DNA from: Glycine soja
Lineage: Eukaryota; Streptophyta; Magnoliopsida; Fabales; Fabaceae
Reading direction: 5' to 3'
DNA: 64,000 bases
NCBI RefSeq assembly: GCF_004193775.1
Contig: NC_041002.1
Span: 3,211,261-3,275,260, forward strand
Part shown: piece by piece, positions 37,613 through 51,335 of the stretch
How the letters are laid out: each line of letters opens with the position of its first letter
Numbering within the stretch: the stretch's first letter is position 1
Made by a program: the position numbers and the translations under genes
The notes under the pieces: model-generated
Database searches by the model: none
What the model was told of the DNA's origin: nothing
Seen by the model: the letters and a program-made list of their open reading frames with translations, nothing else

Positions 37613-38555
37613 TGTTAACACCGAGAGAAAAAAGAGAACTGTTACAGTAAAAAAGACTTTTTCACTAAGATATGTTCATCCGGCAAGAGAGATAAACTGA
37701 GGAGGACATGTGGCAACTCAGGAATGAAGGAAGAAAGTCCAAATCATCTTCACAACTCATCTAGGGAGCTTTTCGAATGAAGTAATTAATTGCGGCTTTT
37801 GAAATTCAAAAGAACTTGTCCAATGAGTGCAGCTCGACCAACAAGCATAACAAACTGAAGAAGGACTTTTGAATTTTGTGAAGAATTCACTAAACAAGTA
37901 TTGTGTTCTCTAAAATAACAAGACAAAAGTCTTGGGCCCACTATAAAAGGGACATTCCCTTAGGATCAACTTAGGGCATAGTGAGGAGTGAAAACACAGA
38001 GTATTCTAGTTTTCTTCCTTGTTCTTCACTATTTTCTCCCCTTCTACTCTTGTATTTCTTCATCTTGTAAGGCCTCTCATGATAATGAGAGACTAAATCA
38101 TCCATTGTGGTGGCTTAGTGTACTAAACACTCTGATGTAATTATCTTTGTTATTCATTTAATATTATTTTAAGTGTCATTGCTTACTTTCTTTTATTATT
38201 GTCTTATTATGGTTTGATCACCCATATGCATGTTTATATAGCGTGAGAGTCATTGGAAAATACTATCACTACTAAGAACTGAAAGTAGTTTCTAATGAAC
38301 TCGTGTATAGAGATAGAATGATGTTTATTAGCATTGTTTTAATCCTTATTTTGTTCCAAGTCACTTGGCTTGACTTGCTAAAGGATTAGGAGTTAAACTA
38401 AGTGATTTAGGCCCTTCTACTAAAGGAATCTTGATTAGGATATTTTTGTGGATTAGAGTAACACTTGAATAAGCATCGAGTAGTAAAAAATCATTAATAT
38501 TACATCAAGAGTGATTTAGTAAGACCAAGCACCCAACAACTTCATATATTCTACA
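37613..38555 (+). mobile_element. Probable solo LTR
   Basis: The stretch begins TGTTAACA (TG start), becomes much less AT-rich than its surroundings, and shows an LTR-like promoter order: TATAAAA at 37942-37948, then C/T-rich sequence, then repeated TAATGAGAGACTAAATC-type sequence resembling the R/U5 part of plant gypsy LTRs. No internal protein sequence or second LTR lies nearby. The 3' boundary is uncertain. Confidence 0.35.
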
Positions 38556-39389
38556 CTTCCCTTATTTTTTTGCCTTCTAAGTATTTGTATTTTTGCTTTT
38601 GCAGTTGTGTCCTATTTTGACTTATTATTTAATGCTTGTTGATTTTGTGATACTTTTAATTTATGCACTTTAGTTTCAAAAACCAATTAATTATTTATTT
38701 TCATTGCTTAGAATTTGATTTACATAATGTTATTTTGTATAAACAAAGTCTTTGTGGACATGTTACTTGGTCTTAGTGTGTTTTTACTACTTACGTGATT
38801 TAGTTCATTTACCAATCATTCATCAGCTCCACCCATGAAAATATTGATTCATAATTTATTGGTTAAATGTGGTTGAATTGAGTTTAAGTAGTGATAATAA
38901 ATTTTTTTTTAATATTATACAATATATTAAGTCTCGGACTAATATAAAAAATAAACATATACTTTTAAATTAGTAAAAAAGATTATATTATATGTTTGCA
39001 CATATTTTGATTGATTTGGTTGTTTCATGACTATTTTTTATTTTATCAATTGTCTTAATAATTTGAAGTAGTATTTTGACTAGTTCTCAATCTAATTGGT
39101 CAATCTAACTAGACTAGTTTAAGTTTTACCACAAAAACATTAAGTATGAAGCTCAAAAAGAACTACTAAATTTGGTTTAGTTTGATGTGTTAATTGGCCC
39201 ATAACATCTTGGCTATACAGTTATGACTCTATCTGATTTGCTATTATTATTTTGTTTTAAAATTCAAATAAATTTAGACAAAAAAAGTAGGTCTTATGAG
39301 TCAAGTTAGACTAATAAATATGTAATTCACAAATAAATTGAATCAAGTTGGATCGGGCGGATCAATTTAACACCTTTCTTATTAGGGAG
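38556..39389. other. Intergenic DNA without recognised genes
   Basis: AT-rich; possibly still derived from the retroelement to the left. No gene or RNA seen. Confidence 0.35.
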
Positions 39390-40529
39390 TTGATATTGGT
39401 CCCAATCCATTTTATTATTTCCCCCTACCTTACAAAATGATTTTTCTGCCTCTAATTTCAAAATACCCCACCCCTCCCTCTTCCCCCTTCCTTCTTGGCA
39501 CCCATCTCCATTCTCTTTCTCTTCAACTCCCCCAACCCTCTCGCCTTGACCCAATCTTTTCACTTTTGACTGCTATCACCCAACCCTTTTCTCCTCCTTC
39601 ATTTTGTTTTCATCTCGCCATTACATTTTGGTAACCTTTTTTTTTCCAGTGATTATATGGTAACAGAATCATGATTTCATTGTAGACATAACTACAATGA
39701 AATCACAATTCTGTTTTTTTCAAAACAAAAATCAAACACAAATGAAAATATATTTTTGTTGTGCTATTCGTCCAAATATAGAATGAAATCATATTTCTGT
39801 TGTGCATTTTTTTTTTTAAAAAATACGCAATGAAAATATGATTGTATTGTGCATCTAGACAAAGAACATAACAAAATCGTATTTCTATTTTCTTTTATGA
39901 TTTTTATTAATTATAAATGCGAGTTAGCTTTTTTCTTAAAGTAATCAAATTAATTGTGATATAATTTATCAATTTTAATAGTACTCAATATTTTTTAATT
40001 AAAATTAAAATTAGATATAAATTATCATTTATAAAGGTAATCAAATTAATTATTATAATGATTACCTTTATTAATAATAATCAAATCAATTCATTATAAT
40101 AATTTGATTATAATTGAAAAAAGTAATTTATGTCACTATTAATTTAAATTTAAATAAAAAGTAATTTATGTAACAATTAATTTGATTACGGTTAAAAAAA
40201 CTAACATGTGTTGTCATTAATATAATTTGTATAAAAAATTAATTCAAGTAAAAAAGTACTTATTTCTATAATTAATTTTTTTAAAAAAATACCTAACGAA
40301 AACATCTTTTCATGATATAAAAAAGGAATGTGAAAAATTATACCAGAGAAATAATTTCATTAATAAAATACATAGTAAAATCATATTTTTGTTATTATGT
40401 AATTTTTCATATCTTTTTTTACACATTAAAAATATGATTCTATTATATATTTTACTAACAAAATTATGTTTCCATAAAAAAATATTTATGAAAAAAAAAT
40501 GAAAGTTACTCGATAGGGACCAATAGCAA
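39390..40529. mobile_element. Palindrome-rich TIR element, copy A
   Basis: The termini TTGATATTGGTCCCAATC and (reverse complement of the right end) TTGCTATTGGTCCCTATC form an 18-bp imperfect inverted repeat. Inside are many short degenerate units of the type AACRGAATCATGATTTCATTGT. Two of them are head to head at 39663-39714, giving a hairpin with a stem of about 23 bp. A second element at 54404-55073 has the same ends and the same internal motif. No transposase is encoded, so it is non-autonomous. Confidence 0.6.
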
Positions 40530-41860
40530 TTGGGTGACGCTCAATGACAACTTTCTTATTACTAATCCTGTAAAGTCATCGCTAATAGGTACTTTCTAAT
40601 ATACTCCAATCATTTATACCTACTTCATTCTTTGACTTTTTTAATTATTTTTTTTCCTGAAATTAATAAGTACCAATCAAAATGTTTGATGAAAATAGAA
40701 AATACAATATTATACCTTTTTTAACATAATATTATACCTTAAAACAAGAGAATGTATTTCTGTTTATAAATTGCCATTATAACAACGTTTAATAGTACTA
40801 TATTTACTTATAATTGCATCAGAGGCCATTAAGTTCTCTGTTGCTGGCTCACAGTTGACATTGTGCTTATGTGCTGATGTGTCCACACTATCTATCTACC
40901 TTCTTACCTCTTGTTTTTTAGATACTCTCTTCTCTTCTTTCCTTTTTAATACTTCATGTATTAAATTCAGGAACATTTTCAGTGATGGCTAGAAAAAGAG
41001 AGTTAACCCAAATCCCTAATTTTTCTTACCGCGTGCCCTGCATTAGAATTAGAATTACAATGCACGTCCTTTGTTTTTTCAAGGGCTATAAATACGCCCC
41101 TATCCCCATGTGTATAGTTCATGCAAATTCTCCAGCAATCTAAGTGCATCCTCCATCTTCCATACCCCCAAAAAATTCACTCCTACACTAAATTTTTTCC
41201 CCCCATCTCACTCCATTATCGCTATTGACTTATTATTGTACTTGTTTCTATTACTATGTGGTATCTGCATTACTCTCTGACTAGTTAGTTCACTTAATTT
41301 TGTTTTTACACACCATTTGTACCCGTTCGCCCTCTCTCCCCAGTTCATGCATTATAATCAAATTAAATAATCATTAATTTAGTTTCAACAACAAATTAGT
41401 AATAATACAGAACTCTTCTTCTATACTCATATATAAAAATAAAAATAACTATTTTTATATAGTTTAAGAAAGTGAATTGAAATCATTTAATTTTATAAAT
41501 TTTAAATAAAAAATAAAATTATTTCTAAAATATCATTCTTTGGAACATCAAGAATATATAAAGTCTTTAAAAATAAAATTAGAATTAAATGAATGATATT
41601 AGTTAGATACGCTTCTATTTAAATTCAAGATCCAAGTAAACTTTTTTTGCTTTTATATACATGAGTAGAAATTACTAAGTATATAGTAGTGTATTTTTTG
41701 AATTTTTGTGAATGTACATTGCAGGAAGAAGCTCTCAGCATTCACACATGGGAGCATGGAACATTGAAGGCCCAATCTAAAGTCACATTCTTTCTTACAC
41801 TTCCACATAACACACCCACTCCTCTACTCCTCTCCCTCTCTCACTCTCACTCTCACTCCA
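40530..41860. other. Intergenic DNA upstream of the BURP gene
   Basis: AT-rich to about 40980, then mixed composition with a good TATA box (41087-41094) followed by CT-rich leader-like sequence. A possible 3' splice site (TTGCAG) lies at 41720-41725. Immediately before the proximal TATA is a run of CTCTCAC-type repeats (41825-41858). Confidence 0.45.
41087..41094 (+). promoter_or_regulatory. Distal TATA box
   Basis: TATAAATA in a GC-richer context (GGGC before, CGCCCC after), about 950 bp before the BURP start codon. It could drive a transcript with a leader intron ending near 41725, or an unrelated non-coding RNA. Confidence 0.35.
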
Positions 41861-41865
41861 CATAA

Positions 41866-41872
41866 TATAAAT
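41866..41872 (+). promoter_or_regulatory. Proximal TATA box of the BURP gene
   Basis: TATAAAT just after a (CTCTCAC)n stretch, about 180 bp before the ATG at 42045; gives a leader of roughly 150 nt, a common plant length. Confidence 0.5.
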
Positions 41873-42044
41873 TTCTGGTTACAACTCAACAAGTCCACAA
41901 ACATTTTCCAATCTCAAATCTCTCATACTTCTTACGCCACATACACCCTTCTCTTCATTTCTCACTCTCCGGAACATTTTTTTTTTTAAAAAAGAAAAGG
42001 GGAAAATAGAAAGAAAAGAAAAAGGGAGAAGGAGTGAGAATAAC

Positions 42045-44041
42045 ATGAACAAACAACTCACGCTGCTCTGTCTCTTTATCCTCTTCTCATTTCTCAGTGT
42101 AAGCACAGCTTTTCCTCACTGTCACTGTTCCAAGTCTCGATTTTTCCAATTGTTTTATTCCTCCCATTGCCAGTTCTGAAATGGGTGTGTGTTCATTCAA
42201 TGCAGGTGGGTTTCGCCGGCGCCGGAGACGCGGCGGAGAAAAACCCTTTCACCCCAAAAGCCTTCGCCATTCGTTATTGGGACAAAGAGATCCGCAGCGG
42301 GTTGGCGAAGCCACAGTTTCTTCTGTCTAAGGCGTCGCCGCTAAACGCGGCGGAGGCGGCGGCGTTTGTGAAGCTTGCCTCCGGCAACGCGCTCTCCACG
42401 CGGCTGCCGGAATTCTGCGCCGCCGCGAAGCTCCTCTGCTTCCCGGAGGTGGGGTCCAGCCTCGAGAAGCACGACAAAGACGCAAACTTTGCAGTGTACA
42501 GAGACAAGAACTTCACCAACTATGGAACGGGTCGACCCGGTGGGCTCGACTCGTTCAAAAACTACTCCGAGGGAGAGAATATTCCAGTGAACGATTTCCG
42601 GCGATACAGCCGTGACTCCGCCGGCCACAAGGACGGGTTTTTAAGCTACGGCACGAGCGGCAACGTCGTGCAGCAGAGCTTCCACACCTACGCCGCCGGA
42701 GCCACCGGCGGTGCCGGCGAGTTCAAGCGCTACGCCGACGAAACCAACGTTCCCAACCTTGGTTTCACCTCCTACTCCGACAACGCCAACGGCAGAACCC
42801 AATCCTTCACTTCCTACTCCGAAAACGGCAATGCCGGCGAGCAGACATTCACCTCGTACGGCAAAAACGGCAACGGCCCGACCAACGTGTTCACCTCGTA
42901 TGGAACAGAGTCCAACGTTGTCGGGTCAGGGTTCTCCAACTACGTCGAGACCGCCAACGCCGCCAACGACACCTTCAAGGGATACGGCGTCGACATGAAC
43001 AACCCCACCAACACGTTCTCCAACTACGCCGGCGGCGGCAACGGCGCCGTCGAGAGATTCTCCAGCTACCGCGATAAGGCCAACGTCGGAGCCGACTCCT
43101 TCACCTCGTACGCCAAGTCCGCCAACGCCGCCGACATCGGATTCTCCAACTACGGCAAGTCCTTCAACGAGGGAACCGACACGTTCACCTCGTACGCCAA
43201 ATCCTCGGACGGCGAAACAAAAGTAGGTTTCACTTCCTACGGCGTAAACAACACCTTCAAGGATTACGAGAAAAAGGGTACCACTGTTTCCTTCGCCAGA
43301 TACACCAACATTAGCACAACTCTCTCAGCTTCAGCTTCAGCTTCATCACTCAGTGGCAGCTTCGTAAATAAATGGGTGGAGCCGGGTAAATTTTTTCGTG
43401 AAAAGATGTTGAAGGAAGGGACGGTGATGCCGATGCCTGACATAAAAGATAAATTGCCAGAAAGGTCGTTTTTGCCCCGGAGTATTCTATCGAAATTACC
43501 GTTTTCGGTTTCGAAAATTGATGAGTTGAAGCAAGTTTTCAAGGCTTCGGATAACGGTTCCATGGAGAAGATGATGCGTGATTCCTTGGCGGAGTGCGAG
43601 CGTGCACCGAGCCGCGGCGAGACAAAACGCTGCGTTGGGTCGCTCGAGGACATGATCGACTTTGCCACCTCTGTTTTGGGCCGAAACGTCGCCGTTCGGA
43701 CTACCCAGAACGTGAACGGGTCCAAGAAGAGTGTGGTGGTGGGGCCCGTTAGGGGAATCAACGGTGGTAAAGTCACCCAATCCGTGTCGTGCCACCAGAG
43801 CCTGTTCCCTTATCTGCTTTACTACTGCCACGCGGTTCCTAAGGTTCGGGTCTACGAAGCGGATCTTCTCGACCCGAAAACAAAGGTCAAGATTAACCGT
43901 GGTGTTGCCATCTGTCACTTGGACACCTCCGATTGGAGCCCGACCCATGGAGCATTCATCTCGTTAGGGTCGGGTCCAGGTCGGATTGAGGTGTGCCACT
44001 GGATCTTCGAGAATGACGTGGCGTGGACCATTGTGAAGTGA
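42045..44041 (+). CDS. BURP-domain polygalacturonase beta-subunit-like protein
   Basis: Non-catalytic polygalacturonase-1 beta-subunit type protein of the cell wall. Exon 1 (42045-42098) encodes the hydrophobic signal peptide MNKQLTLLCLFILFSFLS; a 107-bp GT-AG intron is followed by exon 2 (42206-44041). Total 629 residues, the usual length of this subfamily. After an N-terminal propeptide-like part comes a long array of about 14-residue FxxY repeats (FTSYG, FSNYG, FKDY; about residues 110-360), then a linker, then a BURP domain. The diagnostic Cys-His pairs lie at residues 547, 559, 588 and 615 (CHx10CH, x27 CH, x25 CH), followed by a short WTIVK-type end. Exon 2 is far richer in G and C, especially at third positions, than the DNA around it, which produces long accidental frames on both strands. 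Intact; expected in the apoplast, possibly binding pectin or polygalacturonase. Confidence 0.95.
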
Positions 44042-47000
44042 GAAAAGAGAACATCAGAATAAGGAAGGAAGAAGAGTTACCTCTATAGGAAATTAAAGTT
44101 AAATTTTTAAAAAAAAGCACTTCTGTTCTGCTAAGAAAATTTAGCAGTCTCGAGAATTATTTGTTTTTAATTTGAAAATTAAGTAATGTATTTTTATTTT
44201 TTTTTGATAGAAAAGTTTAAGTTATGGTTTTTTTTACTAAATTTGGAAGAAGGTATATTAATTTATATGAATATGATGATGATTATTATTATTTACTCAT
44301 ATGATCATTGTAGTTATTATTATCCTGGAGAGATGTGTGTATATGTTAATGCCTTAATGTCTTCCCTAATGATTGGAGGCAATGAATCAAGCTTTTTAAT
44401 TTGATGCTCTTATCATAAAATGTTAATTGCTTTTTATTAATTTTCACTTGGTGCTATGCTACTGTTGTGATTGGTTTGGTTCAGTTATGGGGGCATTGAT
44501 TAGAAACCCACAAGAACATTTCATGAAGAGACAAAAAGAGACATGATCCAGATTCTGCATGTTGATAAATTTTAGAAGGGGGAGAACAATTAGAAGGACG
44601 CGCAATTGGATTTTCCACATATATACAAAGCCATGTGAACTAAAGGATGAGGTGGTCCTTAAACCACCCAAAACATGCTCTTGTATTGGTCTGGGAGGAG
44701 TTCACGGGACAGCTATTGTTGGCCTATGTCCAAATGAGAGTAAAAGAAAAAGTATATTAATAATAATGAGAGTAAGTCCATGATGCACCTTGGCTTCAGG
44801 CTCTAAGGTGATCTCAAATTTAGAGTGGAGAAATTGGTGATTTTGTTTTCTTTCAACAAAACGTCTAATCACCTGTTTATTTTTCTTTTTGTCCCCTTTA
44901 AAAATAGACCATTCTTATTTAAATTGCTTTTATTAGTTCCAAGGAGGGGCATGCTCTCAATCTCATCGCGTAGATATATGTACGTGTCATAATGTGTGCT
45001 GTGAAATTTGAAACTCGTGAACTCTTGTTACAGTAGTATGTTTTTACAGTTATATCAAATAATGAAAGTTTTTAGACAAAATTATTCTTAGTAATGTTCA
45101 CGGCCTGGACTGAAATATTCGAATAGAATCTTCATTAGTATGTGTATGTATGGATTTAGCTCCTAAGTCAGTGTTGAAGGATAGAAGTTAGAGAGAAATA
45201 CTTCAAACCCTAATGGATCTATTTATACTACTCTCCTAATTTGATCATCTTGGTGTTTTTATGTTAGATGACATAAGAAATGTCTCATTGGACAAAAATC
45301 TTAGCAACATCGTTACAAGCACAATCTAGTAAATATATTTACTATATTCCGCAGAAAATCAATTTTAGTAACAACAACAGAATATTTATTAGACAAAGAT
45401 GGGCAATGCGAATAATATACTGCATAACCGATTTGGAAAGTGCTTGGTAAAAGTATTCTTTTCGACATTAGGAAAGGGAACTTGGAAGCAAGATCCAATA
45501 TGCACACATGATGTCAATGATGCTAGAAACAGAGCACTTGAGCATCTCCCTCCAACATGATTACATACTGCACCTGACCAATGGAAGAACTTGCCGATGC
45601 TTCGGTAGCAATGGAAGTTTGAAATATTTCATATACCATGCCTTAACGCAATGAATGGCCAGTATCATTCCCAACAGGTCCTTCCTAACACCCTCTTTTG
45701 GAAATTGAAGCATGAAAATTAACTATCTAATTACATCAGTTGGTAAGATACTACTTTCTACTGGTACCATTTTAATGATTGATATTAGTAATTGAAAAAC
45801 AATTCGCATTATAGTGGTACCGAAAATTGTGGAATTATTGAATTCCTAGTACTACATGAGTTGGTAGGATACTATTTTCTCTTATTGATTATAATGTTTG
45901 ATATTATTATTATTATTATTATTATCACTAAAAAGGGTTCACAATTATAGTGGAACATGTGATACCGAAAATTGTGGAATTATTGAATCCCTTGTATTCT
46001 CAACTTCCCCATGTGTTTGGTACTTGATCAAACATGAACATCTAATCTGTATCATCATGGTATTTTGTAACGATACCAGTATACTAAGCTCCCTCCCTCC
46101 ATCTTTCTACTACATCCTCATGAATAGTCCACAAAAATTTAGGGCAGGGGCCCCTATGTCCCCCCCAAAAAACCCAATGTGAAAAATGAACTTCAAGTGT
46201 AAGCATACTGCGGCTATAACATGATAACTCCCTAAGGTGGAACCCTTTTTTCTTTCTTTTTCTTTATTTTGATACATAAATTTAGAAAAGGTAGCTTCCT
46301 TTTGTTTTATGTTTTTATTTTTATTTTTTGGTAGCCTGCCTAACTTTGTTTTTGTCTCTGACTGAACTTCTCATATATGCTAATTATTGCAATAGAACGA
46401 AGGATCAAACGAACCATTTAATTATCAAACGATTCTTTATTGATGCTGGTAGAAGGTTTTCTCATAATTTGGTTTTATTTGTGGCTTATTATTGCTCCGA
46501 TAATGTGACAAACTAAAAATTTTAAAAGAACCATGTTACTTGCAGTTTACACATTTTCTCTCTTTATCATTATGTATATTAGTAAAAAAAAATATGAGCA
46601 TTCCAAAACAATGAAACAAACGTAAGCTTTTTCCTTGCAATCAGTGTATATAAATTAAGCATATGCTTTGAGCGTGACACTCCAAAATCTTGACTTGCTA
46701 GTGTAGTAGTTTGAACTATGAGCTGGGGTCACTAATTGAATGCAATGTGCATGGGCAACGACGAAAGCGAAAGCACAACGGCACCATGATTAAAAATTTT
46801 ACTTCACATAGTGGATAATCGGTGCATGACAGATAGTCATTCGGGTGTTTGATTAAAGGAAAGAAGAATACGATGCTGAATTAATTGTGCTGATTTGAAA
46901 ACAATAAAAATCTCAACTTTTACTTTCAAATCTACCGTTAATACTTATAGAACGTTAAGTAAAAATAATAGCAAGCAAAATTTCAACGCACTTTAATAAA

Positions 47001-49790
47001 GAAATTAAAAGAACTCAAGCCCTTTATATTTTTTAAAAAATAAAGCTAAGAATTCAAGCCCATCAAATAACCTATGGCAAATGGAAGCTCTTTTGCACTT
47101 TAACTAGAAATCCATTCCGTAAAGGATCTAATTCCACTCGGCAAAGGACTAATGCTGCTGTAGAATAAAGGTTTGCTTAATCTTGCTTTGATGAATTGTC
47201 AAGTTTTAGTTAATAGTTACTAAAGATAGATAGATTCTTGTCAATCATGCATATACCATATATAAAGTTGTTCTAGAGAGGTTTTATTCCTTTTGATGTA
47301 CAATTTTTTTTTTCTTTTTTAAATATTGTATTGCGGGTTAGGTACACCAGGGACGAAATAATGAATCATGTACCTTTGGTGTTATGCTCTTATAACTTTT
47401 TTAAAATTAGAAAAAAAATTGTCCTTTTTTTAAAGCTTCATTTTTATTTTATAATAACAACAATTTATCTGTTTGGAATATAAATTGCCTACCCAATATA
47501 TTCTACTTCCGCCGTTAATCAGGTGATATCAGCATTAAACTGTTAACTTATCTGCGGCAGGCTGAATATGTAATTCAAAAATAATAAAAATAATTTTAAT
47601 GGATTTGATGCTGAAATTGAGTAAGGTAGGATTGTTAAAGAATCTAGAGTAATGCTTCAACTGCCCCAGGTACAAATTTATACTATGCATTAATGTAGCT
47701 GCTAAGGATTACATACATCATTAAAACTTTGTGCAAACCCCAAGGAATAAATTAAATACATTAACCAAACTTTGTCATTCATAATAAATTGGTGGTCTGT
47801 GGATCAGGTATGATTTTTTTGCCTGCTCTGGAAGACTGCAACATGGCAACACCTACAATAAATACAGACACTTTTTGATTAAGGAAAATATAAAGCTAGT
47901 AATACAGTATTTATTTATTTTTTTACTTTTAATTCTTTAAGTAGGACATAGCATTTGCCTTTTATGTAATTTATAAATAAGAGTTTAGTTTAATCCTCTT
48001 AGATGCAGTGAATTACAGTTCACGATTCATATCTTTGTTAAAATAGTGTTTGTATTTAGTATTTCACTATATCTCCAACATAATTGTCTTGTAAAGAAGA
48101 TACTTATAAGAAGAAGAAGAAAAATGTGTTTTTCTTATTTTGTTCACTTAATCAAGTATTTTTTTAAATTAAACAATATTAATTACTATTTCTATAATCA
48201 TTTCTTTATCTTTATCTGATCGCTAAAGATTTTACATGATTACCATAGTTGGAGAGAAATAATAATAGAAATTATATTGTGAAGTTAAAAATAATTTTAA
48301 TATCAATAAGAACATAGTACTAATTTATTTCTTACTTTTCAAACTGGACAGAAAAAAAAAGAGGAAAGAGTATGAAAGCAAAGTTGTATATTAATCATTT
48401 AGCTCCTTCGGGTTGATAGGAGGGCATGACACACTAATGATACTTTACACTTGCAGACACTGCCGGGCTGCAAAGGCTACAATTTTATATGGGGCCGAAT
48501 ATATAATGGTTCGAAGTCAGAGGGAAACACTCAACACATGACATTCACACCTTGGTTTCTTAGTTTTCAAGCTCAAGAACGACAGAGCAATTTGAACTAT
48601 ACTACTACTTATTGATCTTGGTGTGTACTAGTACCTTGCTCCTGTTGTCAACCTCACCTTTCCTTGATGAAATTGTTAGCCATAAAGTTTGATTTTTCAA
48701 ACCAGCTACCTAGTGTTACTCATCTACCTTGACCTATCATCACTGCACTGAAAAATAATGAGGAGAAACCCAAACCATAAATTTGATAACTGGGGAAGCA
48801 ATAAAAGAGTTCAACTAGAAACCCCTGCTTCTATAGTACTTCTTTCATTTCTTTTTAAGTGCCAAATTTTTTAAAAATTGTTGTTTTATTTATCTGTCAT
48901 TTATAAAATTCAAGATCACATTAATTAATGATATATTTACTTAATTTTTAATATTTAATTATTTTATACATACATTTTGTTGGAAAATCCATGAAAGTAA
49001 AAATTGAGTAGATTTTCACTAATAAACCACAAACAAACATTGCTTACTAATCAGAAAAATTTTCAATAGAAGAGATTGTCATGTAAATGGATCCACCACC
49101 GTCATTTACAAATTTGAGTCGATCATCAAATCTAACCATCGTCATGTTAATGTGAGACTTGGACACGAGAAGCATTATGAATGATCTCTAATTTAGTCTA
49201 TAAGCTACATGACAATATTTTGTGCAAGTCAATATTATCAATCTTGGCTTCCATGCCAAATTAAAAATGTTTATTTTTATATTCATGTCTTGATTACCAT
49301 TATGGTAAGCTCTCTAAACTGAGTGTAAACAAATTATTTATTACCATATATTTTGAGCTCATATAAGAGTGACTAAAATTATTTCAATGTTATCTTTTCC
49401 AAACCAACAAGACTCGAGTGTTATTTGTACAATACTATGTAACAATCTACACTACAAGATTTAGTTACCAATATCCTCCTTAGGTAATGGAATCTTGACA
49501 TTTCCAACCAAGTCAAATTACAAGTGACAAGAAATAATGTCCACTTGCGATTATGGTGGTCGATGGATGTTTCACTGGCCACCTTAAAGTCACGAAAATG
49601 ATATTAATAATTTTGCCTTTTTATTGATGAATGAATTTTATATTGGTTCCACTAATAAAGAATAGACCTAGATTATTGATTGTTAATAATGGAGTAGCTT
49701 TGTTTGGTTAATTGCAATGACATTTACCTCTTATCAATTCTGCATGTTTTAGTTTTATTGATCATGCATCAAGAAAATTATTTAATGTAG
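44042..49790. other. Intergenic DNA without recognised genes
   Basis: Mostly AT-rich. It holds a local tandem duplication (45731-45996) and a Stowaway-like half near 48836-48990 (TACTTCTTTCATTTCTTTTTAAGTG end). Less AT-rich patches at 44460-44820, 45540-45690 and 48420-48790 were read in all frames without finding a known protein or RNA. Confidence 0.4.
45731..45996. repeat. Two-copy tandem duplication with internal ATT expansion
   Basis: Unit 1 (45731-45850) and unit 2 (45851-45996) share A.TTGGTA.GATACTA.TTTCT, then a TGATATTA segment, and end with the identical ACCGAAAATTGTGGAATTAT. Unit 2 contains an ATT microsatellite (about 45902-45926) that lengthens it. Confidence 0.8.
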
Positions 49791-49794
49791 ACTT

Positions 49795-50840
49795 ATGAGT
49801 ACTGAGAAAGAAAAAGGTTCTTGGGACCTTAAAGCAACTGAAGGCTTTATCATAGCATGTTTGGAACAAGTGTCCAAAGGAGAACAACTTGGTACAAGTT
49901 TTACCAAGAATGGGTGGAATGGAATTGCATTCGTATTTAAGGAGTTGACTAGAAATTTTTTTGACAAACCAAAGTTTAAGAACAAGTTTGATAACCTCAT
50001 AAGAGAATAACAAGTATAATATAAACTATTTGGTAAAGAAATTGATCTTGGATGAGACAATGCCAAAAATACTATTGATGCAAGTGATGAATGACGAGTG
50101 AAAAAAGAATTGGTATGTGTTACATAAATTTGTATTGTTGTATGTCTAAGTTTTCTGTTTAGTGTATTTATCCTATGATAAATTTTGAATGTCAGGAAAA
50201 TCCTTTATATGGAAAATTTATGATCAAGGGACTTCTATTTGCTCACAAGTTGACTAAAATTTTTAAGGATGTAGTTACTAATGGAGAGTTTCAATGGGCT
50301 TCCTCGTTTAGGATATTACCTATTGGTGTTGAGGTTGATATGAATGATGGGTATCGTCTAAGTCTTGAGGGCATTGGCCTATATTTAGAGGAAGACTCGG
50401 GTGATAGTGAAGATTCAAGTGTTGGTGCAACAAATGTTTTTGAGGGAATTCATTTGAATGATTCACAAGGAATTGTTAGCCAAGGAATTAGTGGCCAAAA
50501 GAGTAGGGAAAATAAAAAGAGAATTAATCACACTGAAAAGTAAAGCAAGAAAACGGCAACTACCTCTTTAAGAATAATTGATGTAGTCGGTGTAATTGCA
50601 GAAGCATGTAAGTCACACGATGAAGTTGTGGCAAGTGCATCTATTCATGAAGTGATGAATGAGCTTAAGAAACTACCTAAACTACAAAAGTATTTACTAC
50701 TTTATACACAATGTTGTAACATGATGATGTTAAAGACAACAAGAGAAATGTTTATTGCTATGCGAGGTTTAGATGAGCAAATAGTGTGTTGGCTTAGGGA
50801 TGCAGTTAAAACCCCTTTACTATTCAAGGTTACTAACTAG
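49795..50840 (+). pseudogene. Harbinger ORF1: Myb/SANT-like domain protein, decayed
   Basis: Accessory DNA-binding protein of PIF/Harbinger transposons. The first block (49795-50010) carries GSWDLKATEGFIIACLEQV and TSFTKNGWNGIAFVFKEL, the Myb/SANT-like fold. The next block keeps NTIDASDE but has TGA where the family has Trp, in G(W)D and in E(W)W. Later blocks hold ENPLYGKFMIKGLLFAHKL and FKDVVTNGEFQWASS (50175-50543), then the C-terminal helical part with VMNELKKLPKL and REMFIAMRGLDEQIVCWL (50628-50840). Several stops and frame breaks separate the blocks, so no full protein is made. It lies 157 bp before the transposase remnant on the same strand, as expected for one Harbinger element. Confidence 0.75.
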
Positions 50841-51335
50841 ATGTGTGTATCCGGGATGCAATTAAAATCCCCTTACTAATATGTACTAGTGCTTAGATGT
50901 TTGTTTGTGGTGGAATGAGTCATGTTCTATTGAACTCATATTATGTGTATCTTGATATATTATGTATTTTGTAATATTTTTTCTATATAGCTAAAAAATG
51001 AATGACTTGCTTGAACAATTTAAATCAAATACCTGTGAAGATGATGAACTTATAGAGCAAGCATCTTATTTGGCAGTGTTTATTGGTAAATATGCAATAA
51101 AAAATCTATGTAAAGAGTCATGTAGAACCAACAAACAAACAAGGCATGCATGGGTGCAAGAAGTATTGCAAGGTCATCTTATTCGTTGTTATGAGATGTT
51201 TCGTATGGAAAAAAATATTTTTTATAAGCTTTGCTATGAATTGGCTAATCAGGGTTTAAAGCCCACTAATTGCATGTGAGTTGAAGAAATGATTGTAATA
51301 TTTTTAAACATGGTTGGGCATGTGGAAGGAAATAG

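Noticed and set aside
42341..43948. Several long antisense and alternative frames over the BURP gene
   Set aside because: They are by-products of the GC-rich third positions of the real gene, whose signal peptide, FxxY repeats and four CH pairs fix the frame.
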